The translations under genes and the position numbers were made by a program. A DNA stretch of 64,000 nt, from positions 22,910-86,909 of the forward strand of contig CAZKPB010000008.1 of the NCBI GenBank assembly GCA_964554535.1, in the 5' to 3' direction. Origin of the DNA: DMER64 sp964554535. Its GTDB lineage: Bacteria > Bacteroidota > Bacteroidia > Bacteroidales > UBA932. The notes under the pieces are model-generated. The model ran no database searches and was not told the origin of the DNA. It worked only from the letters and a program-made list of their open reading frames with translations. Numbering within the stretch: position 1 is the stretch's first letter; the number at the start of each line of letters is the position of its first letter. This document shows, piece after piece, positions 31,921 to 41,129 of this stretch.

Positions 31921-32907
31921 ATGTCCAATCCCATCATATCTGTATTAGTCCCGGTCTACAATGTGGCTCCCTACATAGAACGTTGCGTGCGCTCTTTGTT
32001 TGAACAGACCTACCCTAATCTGGAATATGTGTTTGTGAATGATGCCACTCCGGATGACAGTATGGAGATTCTGGAGCGGGTGATGGAGGATTACCCGCAA
32101 CGCAAGGCACAGGTAAAGATAGTCAATCACGTATCTAACAGAGGCCTTGCGGCGGTGCGAAATACCTGTGTGACACACGCTATGGGGGAATACGTGACGT
32201 TTGTGGATTCGGACGATTATCTTTGTATTGATGCCATAAAGTGCTTATACGAGAGAATGGTAGAGACACAAGCCGATCTAGTAATGGGAAATAGGGTTAC
32301 CGTACAAGAGGGATTTCCTGCATTTATTAGCCATTTCCCTAGAGGATGCGCTTTTACACAAAAAGACAAGTTCAACATTTTAGATACCGTGGTATACGCG
32401 AAACTATACCATATATCACTTTTTGAGCATATACACTGGATAGAGGGACTGAATCTTGGAGAAGATGTATATACGGTCCCCATTCTGTTTTATTACGCCA
32501 AACAAATTGCCGTCACAGAGCATACGGTGTATTACTATGTGAAAAACGCAAGTTCATACACCGGAAGCCGTACCAGTTTGAACTATCACGCTGTTGAATT
32601 TTACAAAGGCCTTCAATATCTTTCAGAGCAATTTGAAGCATTACCCAATGCAGAGGATTACCTCATATGGATTGATGATGTTGTACTGTCACGTAAGGTT
32701 AATGATTTCAAGAGAGCTTTCCCTAATTATAGGTTAATAAAGGAGATATCGTGTGTTTTTCCTAAAGCGTACCAATCAATTAAGCGCCAGAATTTAAAGA
32801 GTTGCATCTTTCTGTCTCTGGCCTCGGCCAAATGCTACGGACTGCTCTATGTGGTCACCGGAGCCCAGCGGTTTTTGGTGTGGTGTCGCAAGATGCTAAG
32901 AGGCTAA
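31921..32907 (+). CDS. GT2-family glycosyltransferase
   Basis: A 328-residue GT-A enzyme: NPIISVLVPVYNVAPYIERCVRSLFEQTYPNLEYVFVNDATPDDS, then VRNTCVTHAMGEYVTFVDSDDYLCIDA with the DSDD metal-binding motif. The C-terminal half is A/T-richer and carries Tyr-rich sequence (YYVKNASSYTGSR). It follows the preceding GT2 by 25 nt, so probably the same transcript. The stop codon lies inside an 8-bp tandem repeat (32895-32915) that also contains the stop of the convergent gene. Substrates unknown. Confidence 0.9.
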   Translation: MSNPIISVLVPVYNVAPYIERCVRSLFEQTYPNLEYVFVNDATPDDSMEILERVMEDYPQRKAQVKIVNHVSNRGLAAVRNTCVTHAMGEYVTFVDSDDYLCIDAIKCLYERMVETQADLVMGNRVTVQEGFPAFISHFPRGCAFTQKDKFNILDTVVYAKLYHISLFEHIHWIEGLNLGEDVYTVPILFYYAKQIAVTEHTVYYYVKNASSYTGSRTSLNYHAVEFYKGLQYLSEQFEALPNAEDYLIWIDDVVLSRKVNDFKRAFPNYRLIKEISCVFPKAYQSIKRQNLKSCIFLSLASAKCYGLLYVVTGAQRFLVWCRKMLRG

Positions 32908-32915
32908 GAGGCTAA
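32895..32915. repeat. 8-bp tandem repeat covering two convergent stop codons
   Basis: GCTAAGAG occurs twice in a row (32895-32910) followed by GCTAA. The plus-strand GT2 stop (TAA, 32905-32907) and the minus-strand stop of the next gene (TAG, 32914-32912) both lie within it. Gain or loss of a unit would shift frame at the end of both proteins. Confidence 0.75.
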
Positions 32916-33742
32916 TACTTGTTTAGCAGCGTTGTAATCAGTTTATCTTTGCTGCGACTGCTCTTCCAGTAAGAGCCGTTGATGGTATGCAGCCAGCGGT
33001 TGTTGTCAAACAAATGAAAGGAGTCTTCGTAGAAATTGTCGCCTTCACGAAGTTCAGCGCCGAATAAATGCGTCTTGTCATCACGATGTAAAGCGTCATA
33101 CAGACAACGCCAATTACCTCCACCGGTATCAAGATAGTGCCCCTTGACTTTCACCGGCATAAAATCCAGCTTTTTACCGGCCACGTAGGGGTAGTAGAAG
33201 AAACTCAGTCCCGGCCACATATAACGGTAGGGGCCCGATTCCCGCAGGTTTCCATAAATGGGGTTTTGGTTGGATAAGGTAATGGATATGGGTGCAATGG
33301 GGAAAATGTCGTGGTCAATAAATCCAAAAACATCCGGCTGCCTTTTTTTGACAATCTTGCGGTAGATCCAGTTGAGGGCCCCCGCGTGCGAGTAACTGGG
33401 AGAGACCCGTCCCAACTTGCTTTTGGGCAATCTGATATAGCTTACCCCGTTTTCAATGCACAGCGCTTTAATGGCCAATCCGGCTTCGGGGTTGGACGAG
33501 TTGTCCGCCACAATGTAAGTAATGTCTGTCCCCAAGTATTTTCTGACTAATCGTATTTGTTGCGAAATCACCAAGACATTGTTGAAGGCAATGGAAATAA
33601 CGTCTGTATACGGTGTTGTGTCATCCGCCTTATCTATGTGCAACGGTAAATTCCAAGAGAAACAACGCTTGTATGAATGCATCATCAGAATCCTTTCCAG
33701 AAGACGTATCCATAGTCTATATATAAGGCGTTTTGGGGACAT
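32912..33742 (-). CDS. Glycosyltransferase-like protein of the glycan locus
   Basis: A 276-residue protein when started at the ATG 20 nt after a -7 box; the longer open frame upstream has no support. It shows GT-A-like elements: DVISIAFNNVLVISQQIRLVRKYL, TYIVADNSSNPEAGLAIKAL, SHAGALNWIYRKIVKK and FGFIDHDIFPIAP with a DHD acidic motif in the metal-binding place, then HYLDTGGGNWRCLYDAL. I do not recognise a specific family. Position next to GT2 genes and the fold pattern support a role in the same polysaccharide. It is convergent with the GT2 at 31921. Confidence 0.72.
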   Translation of the reverse strand: MSPKRLIYRLWIRLLERILMMHSYKRCFSWNLPLHIDKADDTTPYTDVISIAFNNVLVISQQIRLVRKYLGTDITYIVADNSSNPEAGLAIKALCIENGVSYIRLPKSKLGRVSPSYSHAGALNWIYRKIVKKRQPDVFGFIDHDIFPIAPISITLSNQNPIYGNLRESGPYRYMWPGLSFFYYPYVAGKKLDFMPVKVKGHYLDTGGGNWRCLYDALHRDDKTHLFGAELREGDNFYEDSFHLFDNNRWLHTINGSYWKSSRSKDKLITTLLNKY

Positions 33743-33761
33743 TGTATAAATTTTAATCCTA

Positions 33762-33769
33762 CAAAGATA
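33762..33769 (-). promoter_or_regulatory. -7 box of the glycosyltransferase-like gene
   Basis: Minus-strand TATCTTTG fits TAnnTTTG and lies 19 nt before the ATG at 33742. It supports this start over the upstream frame opening. Confidence 0.5.
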
Positions 33770-33822
33770 ATTATTACAGTGCAAGCGATAAAGGGGCTTG
33801 GCTTCGGTTGATGTGCGTACAT

Positions 33823-33853
33823 AAAAAGAGGGCGACTTTTTAGTCGCCCTCTT
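33823..33853 (-). terminator. Rho-independent terminator of the M16 peptidase gene
   Basis: A perfect 12-bp stem AAGAGGGCGACT / AGTCGCCCTCTT with a four-base loop; on the minus strand the 3' arm runs into a T tract. It lies 22 nt after the M16 stop codon. Confidence 0.88.
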
Positions 33854-33875
33854 GGATGGATATGGCAATAAGTGC

Positions 33876-36689
33876 TTATTCCGCATTCATGGACAAATCA
33901 ACAAAGTTCCCCGCTTTGAGGAAGTTCTTTATGAATTTTTGCAGGGTGGCGGGCGTAACGGCGTTGACGGTGGCGTCAAAATCGGTCACGGAGTCAAGTC
34001 CACCCTCGCGATACCAGGTCTGCAGTGCGTCGGACCAGAAGGCGTTGCTGATGAGCTTTTCCTGATGAGTCTTGAGTATGTTTTCCTTGGCTTTGGATAC
34101 GAATTCGTCTGAAGGCAAGTTCAGAGCCAGATTCTGTATGTCGGCGTTCGCTATTTCTCCCATCTTCATCTGCTTGTCGGGATCGGTGTCAAAGTAGACC
34201 AGCAAGAAGGCCTGGCCATTGGGTTTGGGCACCATGCTGGCTTGTACGGAAGCTGCGTAGGTACCCCCTTCTTCTTCACGCAGGCTCTTGATATAAGTCT
34301 GGTTGACCACGGATTCCAATACGCTCATATTGATTTGATTTTCAAGTGTCTGGTCCAATGTGGAAGAATAAATCTTAATGATGCTGGTTTTGGGCGTTTC
34401 CATAGTCACCTTAAAGTGGTTGCTTACCTTACCGGTCACCAGGGCGGCGTCATCCTTAACCCAGGCATTGGCTTTAGCCTGTGAGGGAAGTGAACCGATG
34501 TACAGTTCGACCAGCGGCTTGAGCGTGGCCAAATCCACATTCCCCACTATAACCAGGGTCATTCCGTTGACATTGCTGAAGCACTGACGGTATGCTTTTT
34601 CCAGGTTGGCCAGAGATACCTTGGTCAACAATTCGCTGGAAATGAGGCAACGGCGCGGGCTGTTGTTGTACATGGTCTTGTTCAGTTCGCTTTGCAATTT
34701 GAAAGCAGGCGTCTTTTCCGTATTGGGAATCACGGCATTCAACTGGGCCATGGGAGCGGCAAAATCTTCTTCGGTGAAACGGGGAACCGTATAGTATGCA
34801 TTGAATAATTCAAAAATGGTAGCTATGTCCTGCGGGGAACCGCCGGCTTCCACTCCGTTTTGGTAAGATCCCATAAACGGCGAGGCTCCGACTACCTTTC
34901 CGGTAAGTTTTTTGGCAATCTGAGAATTGGTGAAATCACCCAAACCGCAACTGGTGCTCCACAATTGCCATACATTGGCTTCTACGGAAGGCTGCAGTTC
35001 GTCGGCCAGCATGGAACGGCCGCCCGGGGTCCAGCCGTACAGGGAAACTTCATCTTTCTTGAAATCGGTAGGTTTGATGACCACTTTCACGCCGTTGGAC
35101 AGGGTCCATTCGGTGCTGCCAAAGACAGAGGCTTTTTCTGAAACCACTTTGCCGGCCTTCAGTTTGGAGGCATCTACAATGGGGGCGTCGGAAACTTCTT
35201 CAGTGTAGGCTTCCAATTGGGCATCGGCCACGGACTTCATTACGTTAAGGAAGTCGGCTTCTGTGGGAATGGACAGCCCTTCACGCCGCGGGGAGCCACA
35301 GACCAAAACGCGGTTTTCTTCCGTTATCAGTTCGTTGGCTATCTGGTTCAATTGGTCCAGTTGGATGAAGGGCATATACCCCTTGGCGACTTCCAGTTCG
35401 TACGAGGGGGCCAAAATAGGCTTCTGGTTGACGAAGTGGTTGATGATGGAGTTAATCATCTCGGGGTTCTTGCGGTCGGCCTCGTTCTGGGCGGCGCGTT
35501 CCAAGTAGCGCAGCAGGGTGGTTTTGGCGCGGTCCAATTCGGCCTGTGTGAAGCCAAAACGTTTTACTTTTTCAATTTCAAGCATCAAGGCGTTGTAAGC
35601 ACTTACGGTTTCCCCGTCTTTGCAGGCGGTCGAGAAGTAGGCGGCGTCGCAGGATTGGGTAAGCGCAGCAAACTGTGCATAGGCTTGAATGAAAGGGGCA
35701 TCGGGTTTCTCGGCAATCTCGGCCAGGCGGTCGTTAAGCATGGAGCCTATGAGTGATTTGAACATGTCTACCATATAGACCATTCCCAGAGAACGCATTT
35801 CTGCGGGTACGGGTTCACTCTTGATTACGAAGTCCACCGATGAGTTGGAGAGTTCGGGGTCTGTGACGATGCCGATGATGGGCTCGTCATTTTCCGGAAT
35901 GGGAATCAGTTTTTTGGGATTGGGTGTGGTGGGGGCGGAAATGTCAGCAAACAAGGATTTTATCTTGTTTTCCACGTAGTTGACGTCAATGTCACCTACT
36001 ACTACCACGGCTTGCAGGTCGGGACGGTACCAGGTTTTGTAGAAGTCCTGCAGTTCTTTGGGCTCAAAGGTCTGCAAGCCTTCCTGGGTGCCAATGAGGT
36101 TGCATGTGGCGTATTTGGAACCTTTGTACAGGTAGGGGAGGGATTGCTCAAAGACGCGCCACTCGGCGGTACGGCGGGTACGCCATTCTTCCACAACCAC
36201 CCCGCGCTCATTGTTGATCTCGGTGGGGTCATTGGTGACAAAGGCGGCGTAGTCGTGCATAATCAACAGACAGCTGTCCACAATGCCGTTACGGGTAACA
36301 GGCACGTTGTTGAGCATATAGCTGGTCTGTTCCACACCGGTGCCGGCGTTGACGTTGTCTCCAAAGTTGCAGCCGATGCTTTCCATATAGCTGATGATGC
36401 CTTTGCCGGGGAAGTTCTTGGTCCCGTTGAGGGCCATATGTTCCAGGAAGTGGGCCAGACCGGCCTGACGTTCGTTTTCCTGAATGGCTCCCACATTGGT
36501 TACCAGGTAGAATTCGGCCCGTTTTTCCGGTTTGGTATTATGTTGAATGTAATAAGTCAATCCATTTTCCAATTTACCGATTTTGACGTTGGGGTCGTTT
36601 GTCAGCGGTTTCTGAGGGTCTGCCATTTGGGCAAACAAAGAGCCGCTAATCATTACAAATGATAGGACAAAAAGCAGGGATTTCTTCAT
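33876..36689 (-). CDS. M16-family zinc metallopeptidase, secreted
   Basis: A 937-residue pitrilysin-type peptidase with a signal peptide (KKSLLFVLSFVMISGSLFA, cleavage before Gln21). The inverted zinc motif is H80-F-L-E83-H84 in AGLAHFLEHMALNGTKNFPG, with the distal Glu in NNERGVVVEEWR. A second M16 half (from about residue 500, WTLSNGVKVVIKPTDFKKDEVSLYGWTPGG) lacks the zinc motif, as usual. Expected in the periplasm, degrading peptides. Monocistronic: a terminator follows, and the upstream neighbour diverges. Confidence 0.95.
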   Translation of the reverse strand: MKKSLLFVLSFVMISGSLFAQMADPQKPLTNDPNVKIGKLENGLTYYIQHNTKPEKRAEFYLVTNVGAIQENERQAGLAHFLEHMALNGTKNFPGKGIISYMESIGCNFGDNVNAGTGVEQTSYMLNNVPVTRNGIVDSCLLIMHDYAAFVTNDPTEINNERGVVVEEWRTRRTAEWRVFEQSLPYLYKGSKYATCNLIGTQEGLQTFEPKELQDFYKTWYRPDLQAVVVVGDIDVNYVENKIKSLFADISAPTTPNPKKLIPIPENDEPIIGIVTDPELSNSSVDFVIKSEPVPAEMRSLGMVYMVDMFKSLIGSMLNDRLAEIAEKPDAPFIQAYAQFAALTQSCDAAYFSTACKDGETVSAYNALMLEIEKVKRFGFTQAELDRAKTTLLRYLERAAQNEADRKNPEMINSIINHFVNQKPILAPSYELEVAKGYMPFIQLDQLNQIANELITEENRVLVCGSPRREGLSIPTEADFLNVMKSVADAQLEAYTEEVSDAPIVDASKLKAGKVVSEKASVFGSTEWTLSNGVKVVIKPTDFKKDEVSLYGWTPGGRSMLADELQPSVEANVWQLWSTSCGLGDFTNSQIAKKLTGKVVGASPFMGSYQNGVEAGGSPQDIATIFELFNAYYTVPRFTEEDFAAPMAQLNAVIPNTEKTPAFKLQSELNKTMYNNSPRRCLISSELLTKVSLANLEKAYRQCFSNVNGMTLVIVGNVDLATLKPLVELYIGSLPSQAKANAWVKDDAALVTGKVSNHFKVTMETPKTSIIKIYSSTLDQTLENQINMSVLESVVNQTYIKSLREEEGGTYAASVQASMVPKPNGQAFLLVYFDTDPDKQMKMGEIANADIQNLALNLPSDEFVSKAKENILKTHQEKLISNAFWSDALQTWYREGGLDSVTDFDATVNAVTPATLQKFIKNFLKAGNFVDLSMNAE

Positions 36690-36807
36690 TTTTGTTTGGT
36701 TTATAAATAGTTTCTAAAGTTTGCGCGGTAAAAATACAAAAAAAGTGTCTCTATCACTCTTTTTTGTAATTTTACACTCTAATGAACCGAAAAACTCTTT
36801 TAATTCT

Positions 36808-38469
36808 ATGAGCAAAAAAATTCCAATGACCTTATGCGCGCTCTGCATAAGTACCGGTGTGGCCCTAGCCTGCACCAACCTGATAGTGACCAAAGGCGCC
36901 TCTGCGGACGGCTCTGTGATGGTAAGTTATTCCGCCGACTCTCACCAGTTGTACGGCGAATTGTATTTCTGGCCTTCGGCCGACTGGGCGCAGGGAAGTA
37001 TGTACAATGTATATGAATGGGATACGGGCAAATACCTGCGGGATATTCCGCAAGTTGCCCATACGTATAACGTGACCGGAAATATGAACGAACACCAGTT
37101 GCTTATTGGTGAATCCACTTTTGGCGGCCGCAGTGAATTCAACGACCCCGACGGACAGATGGACTATGGTTCGCTCATTTACCTTGCCCTGCAACGCTGC
37201 AAAACGGCTCGCGAAGCCATTTCGTTGATAGATAGTCTTATGCAGACCTATGGTTACGCTTCCAGCGGGGAATCGTTTTCTATTGCCGACCCCAATGAGG
37301 CTTGGATAATGGAGATTATGGCCAAAGCCCCCAAAATGGTGGACGGTGTAAACGTGAACAAAGGTGCCGTTTGGGTGGCCCGTCGCATTCCCGACGGTTA
37401 CATCAGCGGCCATGCCAATCAGGCCCGTATCACTACTATTGATTTTAACGACAAGGAAAACTGCCTGTACAGCCCCGATGTGATTTCCCACGCACGGGAA
37501 ATGGGTATCTTTGAAGGCAAGGACAAAGATTTTTCTTTCTGTGACGTATACGCGCCGCTGGATTTTGGCGGTGCCCGCGGCTGTGAGGCCCGCGTGTGGT
37601 CTTTCTTCAATCGTTTTTCAAAAGGTATGGACAAGTACCTTAACTACGCCATGGGTTATGACCTGAAGAACCACATGCCCCTGTATGTGAAGCCCGACCG
37701 CAAACTGACCGTGAAAGACGTGGCCGATATGATGCGTGACCACTTTGAAGGTACTCCTATGGATATGACCACCGACATCGGTGCCGGAGGCCACGAGAAT
37801 CCCTACCGCTGGCGCCCCATGAATTTTGAATCCAACGGCCAGCAGTACTTGAACGAGCGTGCCATTGCCACTCAGCAGACCGGCTGGTGGTATGTGGGTC
37901 AATGCCGAGGCTGGTTGCCCCAAGGCGGACTGTTCTGGTTTGGCGTGGACGATGCCGCCACCAGTCCTCTGACCCCCATTTACACGGTATCCCGTCGCGT
38001 TCCCGACTGTTTGAGGGAAGGAAACGGCAGTATGCTTGAATATTCGGACAGTGCCATGTTCTGGATTGTGAACCGCATCTGTCAGTTTGCCTACCTGCGG
38101 TACAACCAGGTGGGGAAAGAAGTGCGCAGCGTGGTGGACGCCCACGAGAACGCTTTGATGGCCGAGGTGCAACGAGTGGATAAGATGGCTCAGGCTATGT
38201 TTGCGCAGGATCCCGACCTGGCGGCCGATTTTCTGACGCAGTATTCCGTGAATGCCTCACAAGCTTTGTTCGACCAATGGACTAAATTAGACAAATATCT
38301 GATGGTCAAATATATTGACGGGAATACCAAACGACAGAATGAAGACGGAAGCTTTACCACCAACGGATTTTCCGACCGTATTCCCCGCAGCCCGCTCCAG
38401 GAAGGGTACACGCAGAAGTGGAAAGACGCCGTGGCACTGGACCATGGAAAGGTATTGAAATCAGAATAA
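36808..38469 (+). CDS. C69-family dipeptidase, secreted
   Basis: A 553-residue Ntn-type peptidase (PepD/U34 group). A signal peptide (KKIPMTLCALCISTGVALA) ends directly before Cys22, so cleavage exposes the nucleophile in ACTNLIVTKGASADGSVMV. Further family blocks: GNMNEHQLLIGESTFGGR, YGSLIYLALQRCKTAREAI, SSGESFSIADPNEAWIMEIM. It would cut dipeptides in the periplasm. The start at 36808 is chosen for the signal peptide; the longer upstream frame begins with an unrelated leader. The nfeD-type gene follows 1 nt later. Confidence 0.93.
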   Translation: MSKKIPMTLCALCISTGVALACTNLIVTKGASADGSVMVSYSADSHQLYGELYFWPSADWAQGSMYNVYEWDTGKYLRDIPQVAHTYNVTGNMNEHQLLIGESTFGGRSEFNDPDGQMDYGSLIYLALQRCKTAREAISLIDSLMQTYGYASSGESFSIADPNEAWIMEIMAKAPKMVDGVNVNKGAVWVARRIPDGYISGHANQARITTIDFNDKENCLYSPDVISHAREMGIFEGKDKDFSFCDVYAPLDFGGARGCEARVWSFFNRFSKGMDKYLNYAMGYDLKNHMPLYVKPDRKLTVKDVADMMRDHFEGTPMDMTTDIGAGGHENPYRWRPMNFESNGQQYLNERAIATQQTGWWYVGQCRGWLPQGGLFWFGVDDAATSPLTPIYTVSRRVPDCLREGNGSMLEYSDSAMFWIVNRICQFAYLRYNQVGKEVRSVVDAHENALMAEVQRVDKMAQAMFAQDPDLAADFLTQYSVNASQALFDQWTKLDKYLMVKYIDGNTKRQNEDGSFTTNGFSDRIPRSPLQEGYTQKWKDAVALDHGKVLKSE

Positions 38470-38470
38470 A

Positions 38471-39802
38471 ATGAAAATAAAACGCCTCATACTGCTTTTG
38501 TTGCTCTGCCTCCCGTGGGTCGCCCAGGCTCAGGTTGACTCGTTGCGCATCTACGTGTTGCGCCTTGACGGTGACATTCATGCCAAAGCCGCCCGTACGC
38601 TTGAAAAAGCTATGGAAAGGGCGCAGAAGCGGGACGCGCGCGTATTTTTGCTTCATCTCAACACTTACGGCGGCGCTCTGGATGCCGCCGACAATATGCG
38701 CACGGCCCTGCTGGAAGCTCCTTTTACCACAGTCGCTTATGTGGACCACCAGGCCGCCTCGGCCGGAGCCTTGATATGCCTGGCTTGTGACAGCATCTAT
38801 ATGGCCAATGCCTCCAGCATAGGCTCGGCCACCGTGGTCAACCAGAGCGGCACCCCCATGCCGGAAAAGTACCAGAGTTTCATGAGGTCTCTTATGCGTG
38901 CCACGGCCCAGGCTAAGGGCCGTGACCCGCAACTGGCCGAGCGTATGGTCAGCGGGGACACCATAGTCAATTTAACCACTGCCGAGGCCATAGCCGCCGG
39001 GTTGTGTGCCGGCCGTGCCGACGACGTGGATGGGGTGGCGCAGGCCGTGGCTCATTCGGGCAACTATATCATTGAGGAACATCACGAGACTTTTCTGGAC
39101 CGTCTGATTGGATTCTTTTTGCTGCCTCTGGTGCAGGGCCTCTTGCTGATGGGCATTATGGGAGGGATTTTTCTTGAATTCAAGACGCCGGGCATAGGTC
39201 TGCCGCTGGTGGTGGCCGTAGTGTGCGCCGTGGGTTATTTTTCGCCGCTTTTTCTGGAAGGGCTTGCCCAATACTGGGAACTGGTATTGGTGGTGGTGGG
39301 CGTGGTGCTGCTGATTCTGGAAATCTTTATCACACCGGGATTCGGGGTGTTGGGAATTCTGGGAGGGGCCGCCGTGTTTACGGGATTGGTACTGTCGCTG
39401 GTGGACAATACCATTTTTCACGCGCCCGGACCTTTCAACTGGGGGGCGCTGACTTATCCCATAGCCATTGTATCCGTAGCCGGTTTCCTGTCTGTATTGG
39501 GATTCATATTGCTTGTAAACAGACTGTTCACGACCAGACTGTTCAATAGGATTGCCCTTCGCACCAACCTGGAAGTAAAGGAAGGATTTGTGGGAGTGCC
39601 TATGTATGAAGGGCTCAAGGTGGGCGATACCGGGGTGACCGTTACACCGTTGCATCCGGGTGGCAAGGTGGCTGTCAAGCCCGCGGCGGAAGCCTCGGAG
39701 CGCTGGGTGGAAGCGTGTGCTGCTGTGGGGTATATAGAAGCCAAAACGCCGGTGAGGGTGGTGCGGTTAGAGAACGGGACGGTCTGGGTGGAGGCTATTT
39801 AG
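38471..39802 (+). CDS. NfeD-family membrane serine protease
   Basis: A 443-residue protein: signal peptide (MKIKRLILLLLLCLPWVAQA), a ClpP/SppA-like serine protease domain (residues about 25-190: LDGDIHAKAARTLEKAM, NTYGGALDAADNM, and AASAGALICLACDSIYM with the probable catalytic Ser), four or five membrane helices (about 205-340), and a C-terminal OB-fold domain with GFVGVPMYEGLKVGDTGVTV. Such proteins act with stomatin-like partners in membrane quality control; no stomatin gene is adjacent. It begins 1 nt after the C69 stop, and its 3' end overlaps ispG by 8 bp in convergent orientation. Confidence 0.92.
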   Translation: MKIKRLILLLLLCLPWVAQAQVDSLRIYVLRLDGDIHAKAARTLEKAMERAQKRDARVFLLHLNTYGGALDAADNMRTALLEAPFTTVAYVDHQAASAGALICLACDSIYMANASSIGSATVVNQSGTPMPEKYQSFMRSLMRATAQAKGRDPQLAERMVSGDTIVNLTTAEAIAAGLCAGRADDVDGVAQAVAHSGNYIIEEHHETFLDRLIGFFLLPLVQGLLLMGIMGGIFLEFKTPGIGLPLVVAVVCAVGYFSPLFLEGLAQYWELVLVVVGVVLLILEIFITPGFGVLGILGGAAVFTGLVLSLVDNTIFHAPGPFNWGALTYPIAIVSVAGFLSVLGFILLVNRLFTTRLFNRIALRTNLEVKEGFVGVPMYEGLKVGDTGVTVTPLHPGGKVAVKPAAEASERWVEACAAVGYIEAKTPVRVVRLENGTVWVEAI

Positions 39803-41129
39803 TTGTGTCCCGGTCTTTTTCCATAACCCGGTCACTTTCTATCAGGGCCAACAGCCGTTCAACGGCTTCTTCTTGCGGAACCCCCCTTAACACGGGGGTT
39901 TTGCCTTTGTATAGGGTAATGTGGTTCCGGCCTTCGCCCACGTAACCGTAATCGGCATCGGCCATTTCTCCGGGCCCGTTGACTATGCAACCCAGCACGG
40001 CTATGGTGAATCCCTTGAGGTGAGCGGTGGCTTTCTGTATGCGTGCCACGGTTTCTTCCAGATTGTACAGGGTGCGGCCGCAACCCGGACACGATACGTA
40101 TTCCGGCTTGGTAAAGCGGCAACGGGTGGCTTGCAGCAGGTCCAGGCAGAATTCTTTAAGTTCCTCGGGAGAGGGTTGCCACGGGGTGATGGGTGCGGCG
40201 GGAAGCTGTACAAACGGCAGGGAAAGGTTGGAGGAGTCAATGGTCTTGTTCAGCAGGCCCGGGGCCCAGCGGTAGCAGGCGTCCAGGATAAGGTCGTCCC
40301 AGTCTTTCATTGGGCCGGTGTGCTCTCCCGTGCGGGTTGCCGTAAAGTAATCCACCAGTTTGCGGCCAAAAACAATTTCAGCTACCGGGTTCTCTGTAAG
40401 GGATACGCGCAGGGTGTCCCCAATGCCTTCCTGCAGCAGGGTGTAAAGAGCGGCGGCTGATTTCAGGCGGGCGCTGCGACCGTTGCCGGCCTCGGTAACG
40501 CCTAAATGCAGCGGGTAATGCATGCCCTCTGCCTCCATTGCAGTCACCAAAGCGCGGTAAGCGTCGGTCATCACGCGGGTGTTGCTGGACTTGAGGGATA
40601 CCACTACCCGGTCAAAGTGTTCTTCCTTGCAGATGCGCAGGTATTCCATAGCTCCTTCACACATCCCCCCGGGACCGTTTCCCCAGGTTTCCAAAATATG
40701 AGTGGACAGAGAACCGTGATTCACTCCAATGCGCAGGGTGGTGTGGTGTGTTTTGCAGACGGCAATCAGTTGGCGCAACAGACCGGCGGCCCGTTCGGGG
40801 TCTTTTGAAAAATTGCCCGGATTGATACGGACTTTCTGTACCACAGCCGCAGCGGCAAAGGCCACCTGGGCGTTAAAATGCACGTCGGCCACCAACGGGT
40901 TGGTAATCCCCTCGGCCCTAAGGCGGCGCTGAATCTGGGCCAGTGCTTCCACCTGGGCCAGGCCCTGCGTGGTAAGCCGTATAAGGGTGCAACCGGCGGC
41001 GGCCAGTGCTTTGCACTGGGCTACAGACGCTTCAACGTCCAGCGTGTCGGTGTTGCACATACTCTGCACGGCCACGGGGTTTCCCCCGCCAATGGTGCAG
41101 GTGCCTATCTGTACGGCGTTTGTTCTCAT
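39795..41129 (-). CDS. ispG: 4-hydroxy-3-methylbut-2-enyl-diphosphate synthase
   Basis: Fe-S enzyme of the MEP isoprenoid pathway that reduces MEcPP to HMBPP. The 444-residue protein has the TIM-barrel part (GGGNPVAVQSMCNTDTLD, LVADVHFNAQVAFAAAA, RINPGNFSKD, IGVNHGSLS) and the C-terminal cluster domain with Cys ligands in SCPGCGRTLYNLEETV and LGCIVNGPGEMADADYGYVG. Between them only about 65 residues (DYFTATRTGEHTGPMKDW to PSPEEL) are left where Bacteroidota enzymes usually carry a far larger insert. The start overlaps the OMP stop (TAATG). It is the last gene of a compact minus-strand run. Confidence 0.94.
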   Translation of the reverse strand: MRTNAVQIGTCTIGGGNPVAVQSMCNTDTLDVEASVAQCKALAAAGCTLIRLTTQGLAQVEALAQIQRRLRAEGITNPLVADVHFNAQVAFAAAAVVQKVRINPGNFSKDPERAAGLLRQLIAVCKTHHTTLRIGVNHGSLSTHILETWGNGPGGMCEGAMEYLRICKEEHFDRVVVSLKSSNTRVMTDAYRALVTAMEAEGMHYPLHLGVTEAGNGRSARLKSAAALYTLLQEGIGDTLRVSLTENPVAEIVFGRKLVDYFTATRTGEHTGPMKDWDDLILDACYRWAPGLLNKTIDSSNLSLPFVQLPAAPITPWQPSPEELKEFCLDLLQATRCRFTKPEYVSCPGCGRTLYNLEETVARIQKATAHLKGFTIAVLGCIVNGPGEMADADYGYVGEGRNHITLYKGKTPVLRGVPQEEAVERLLALIESDRVMEKDRDTTK

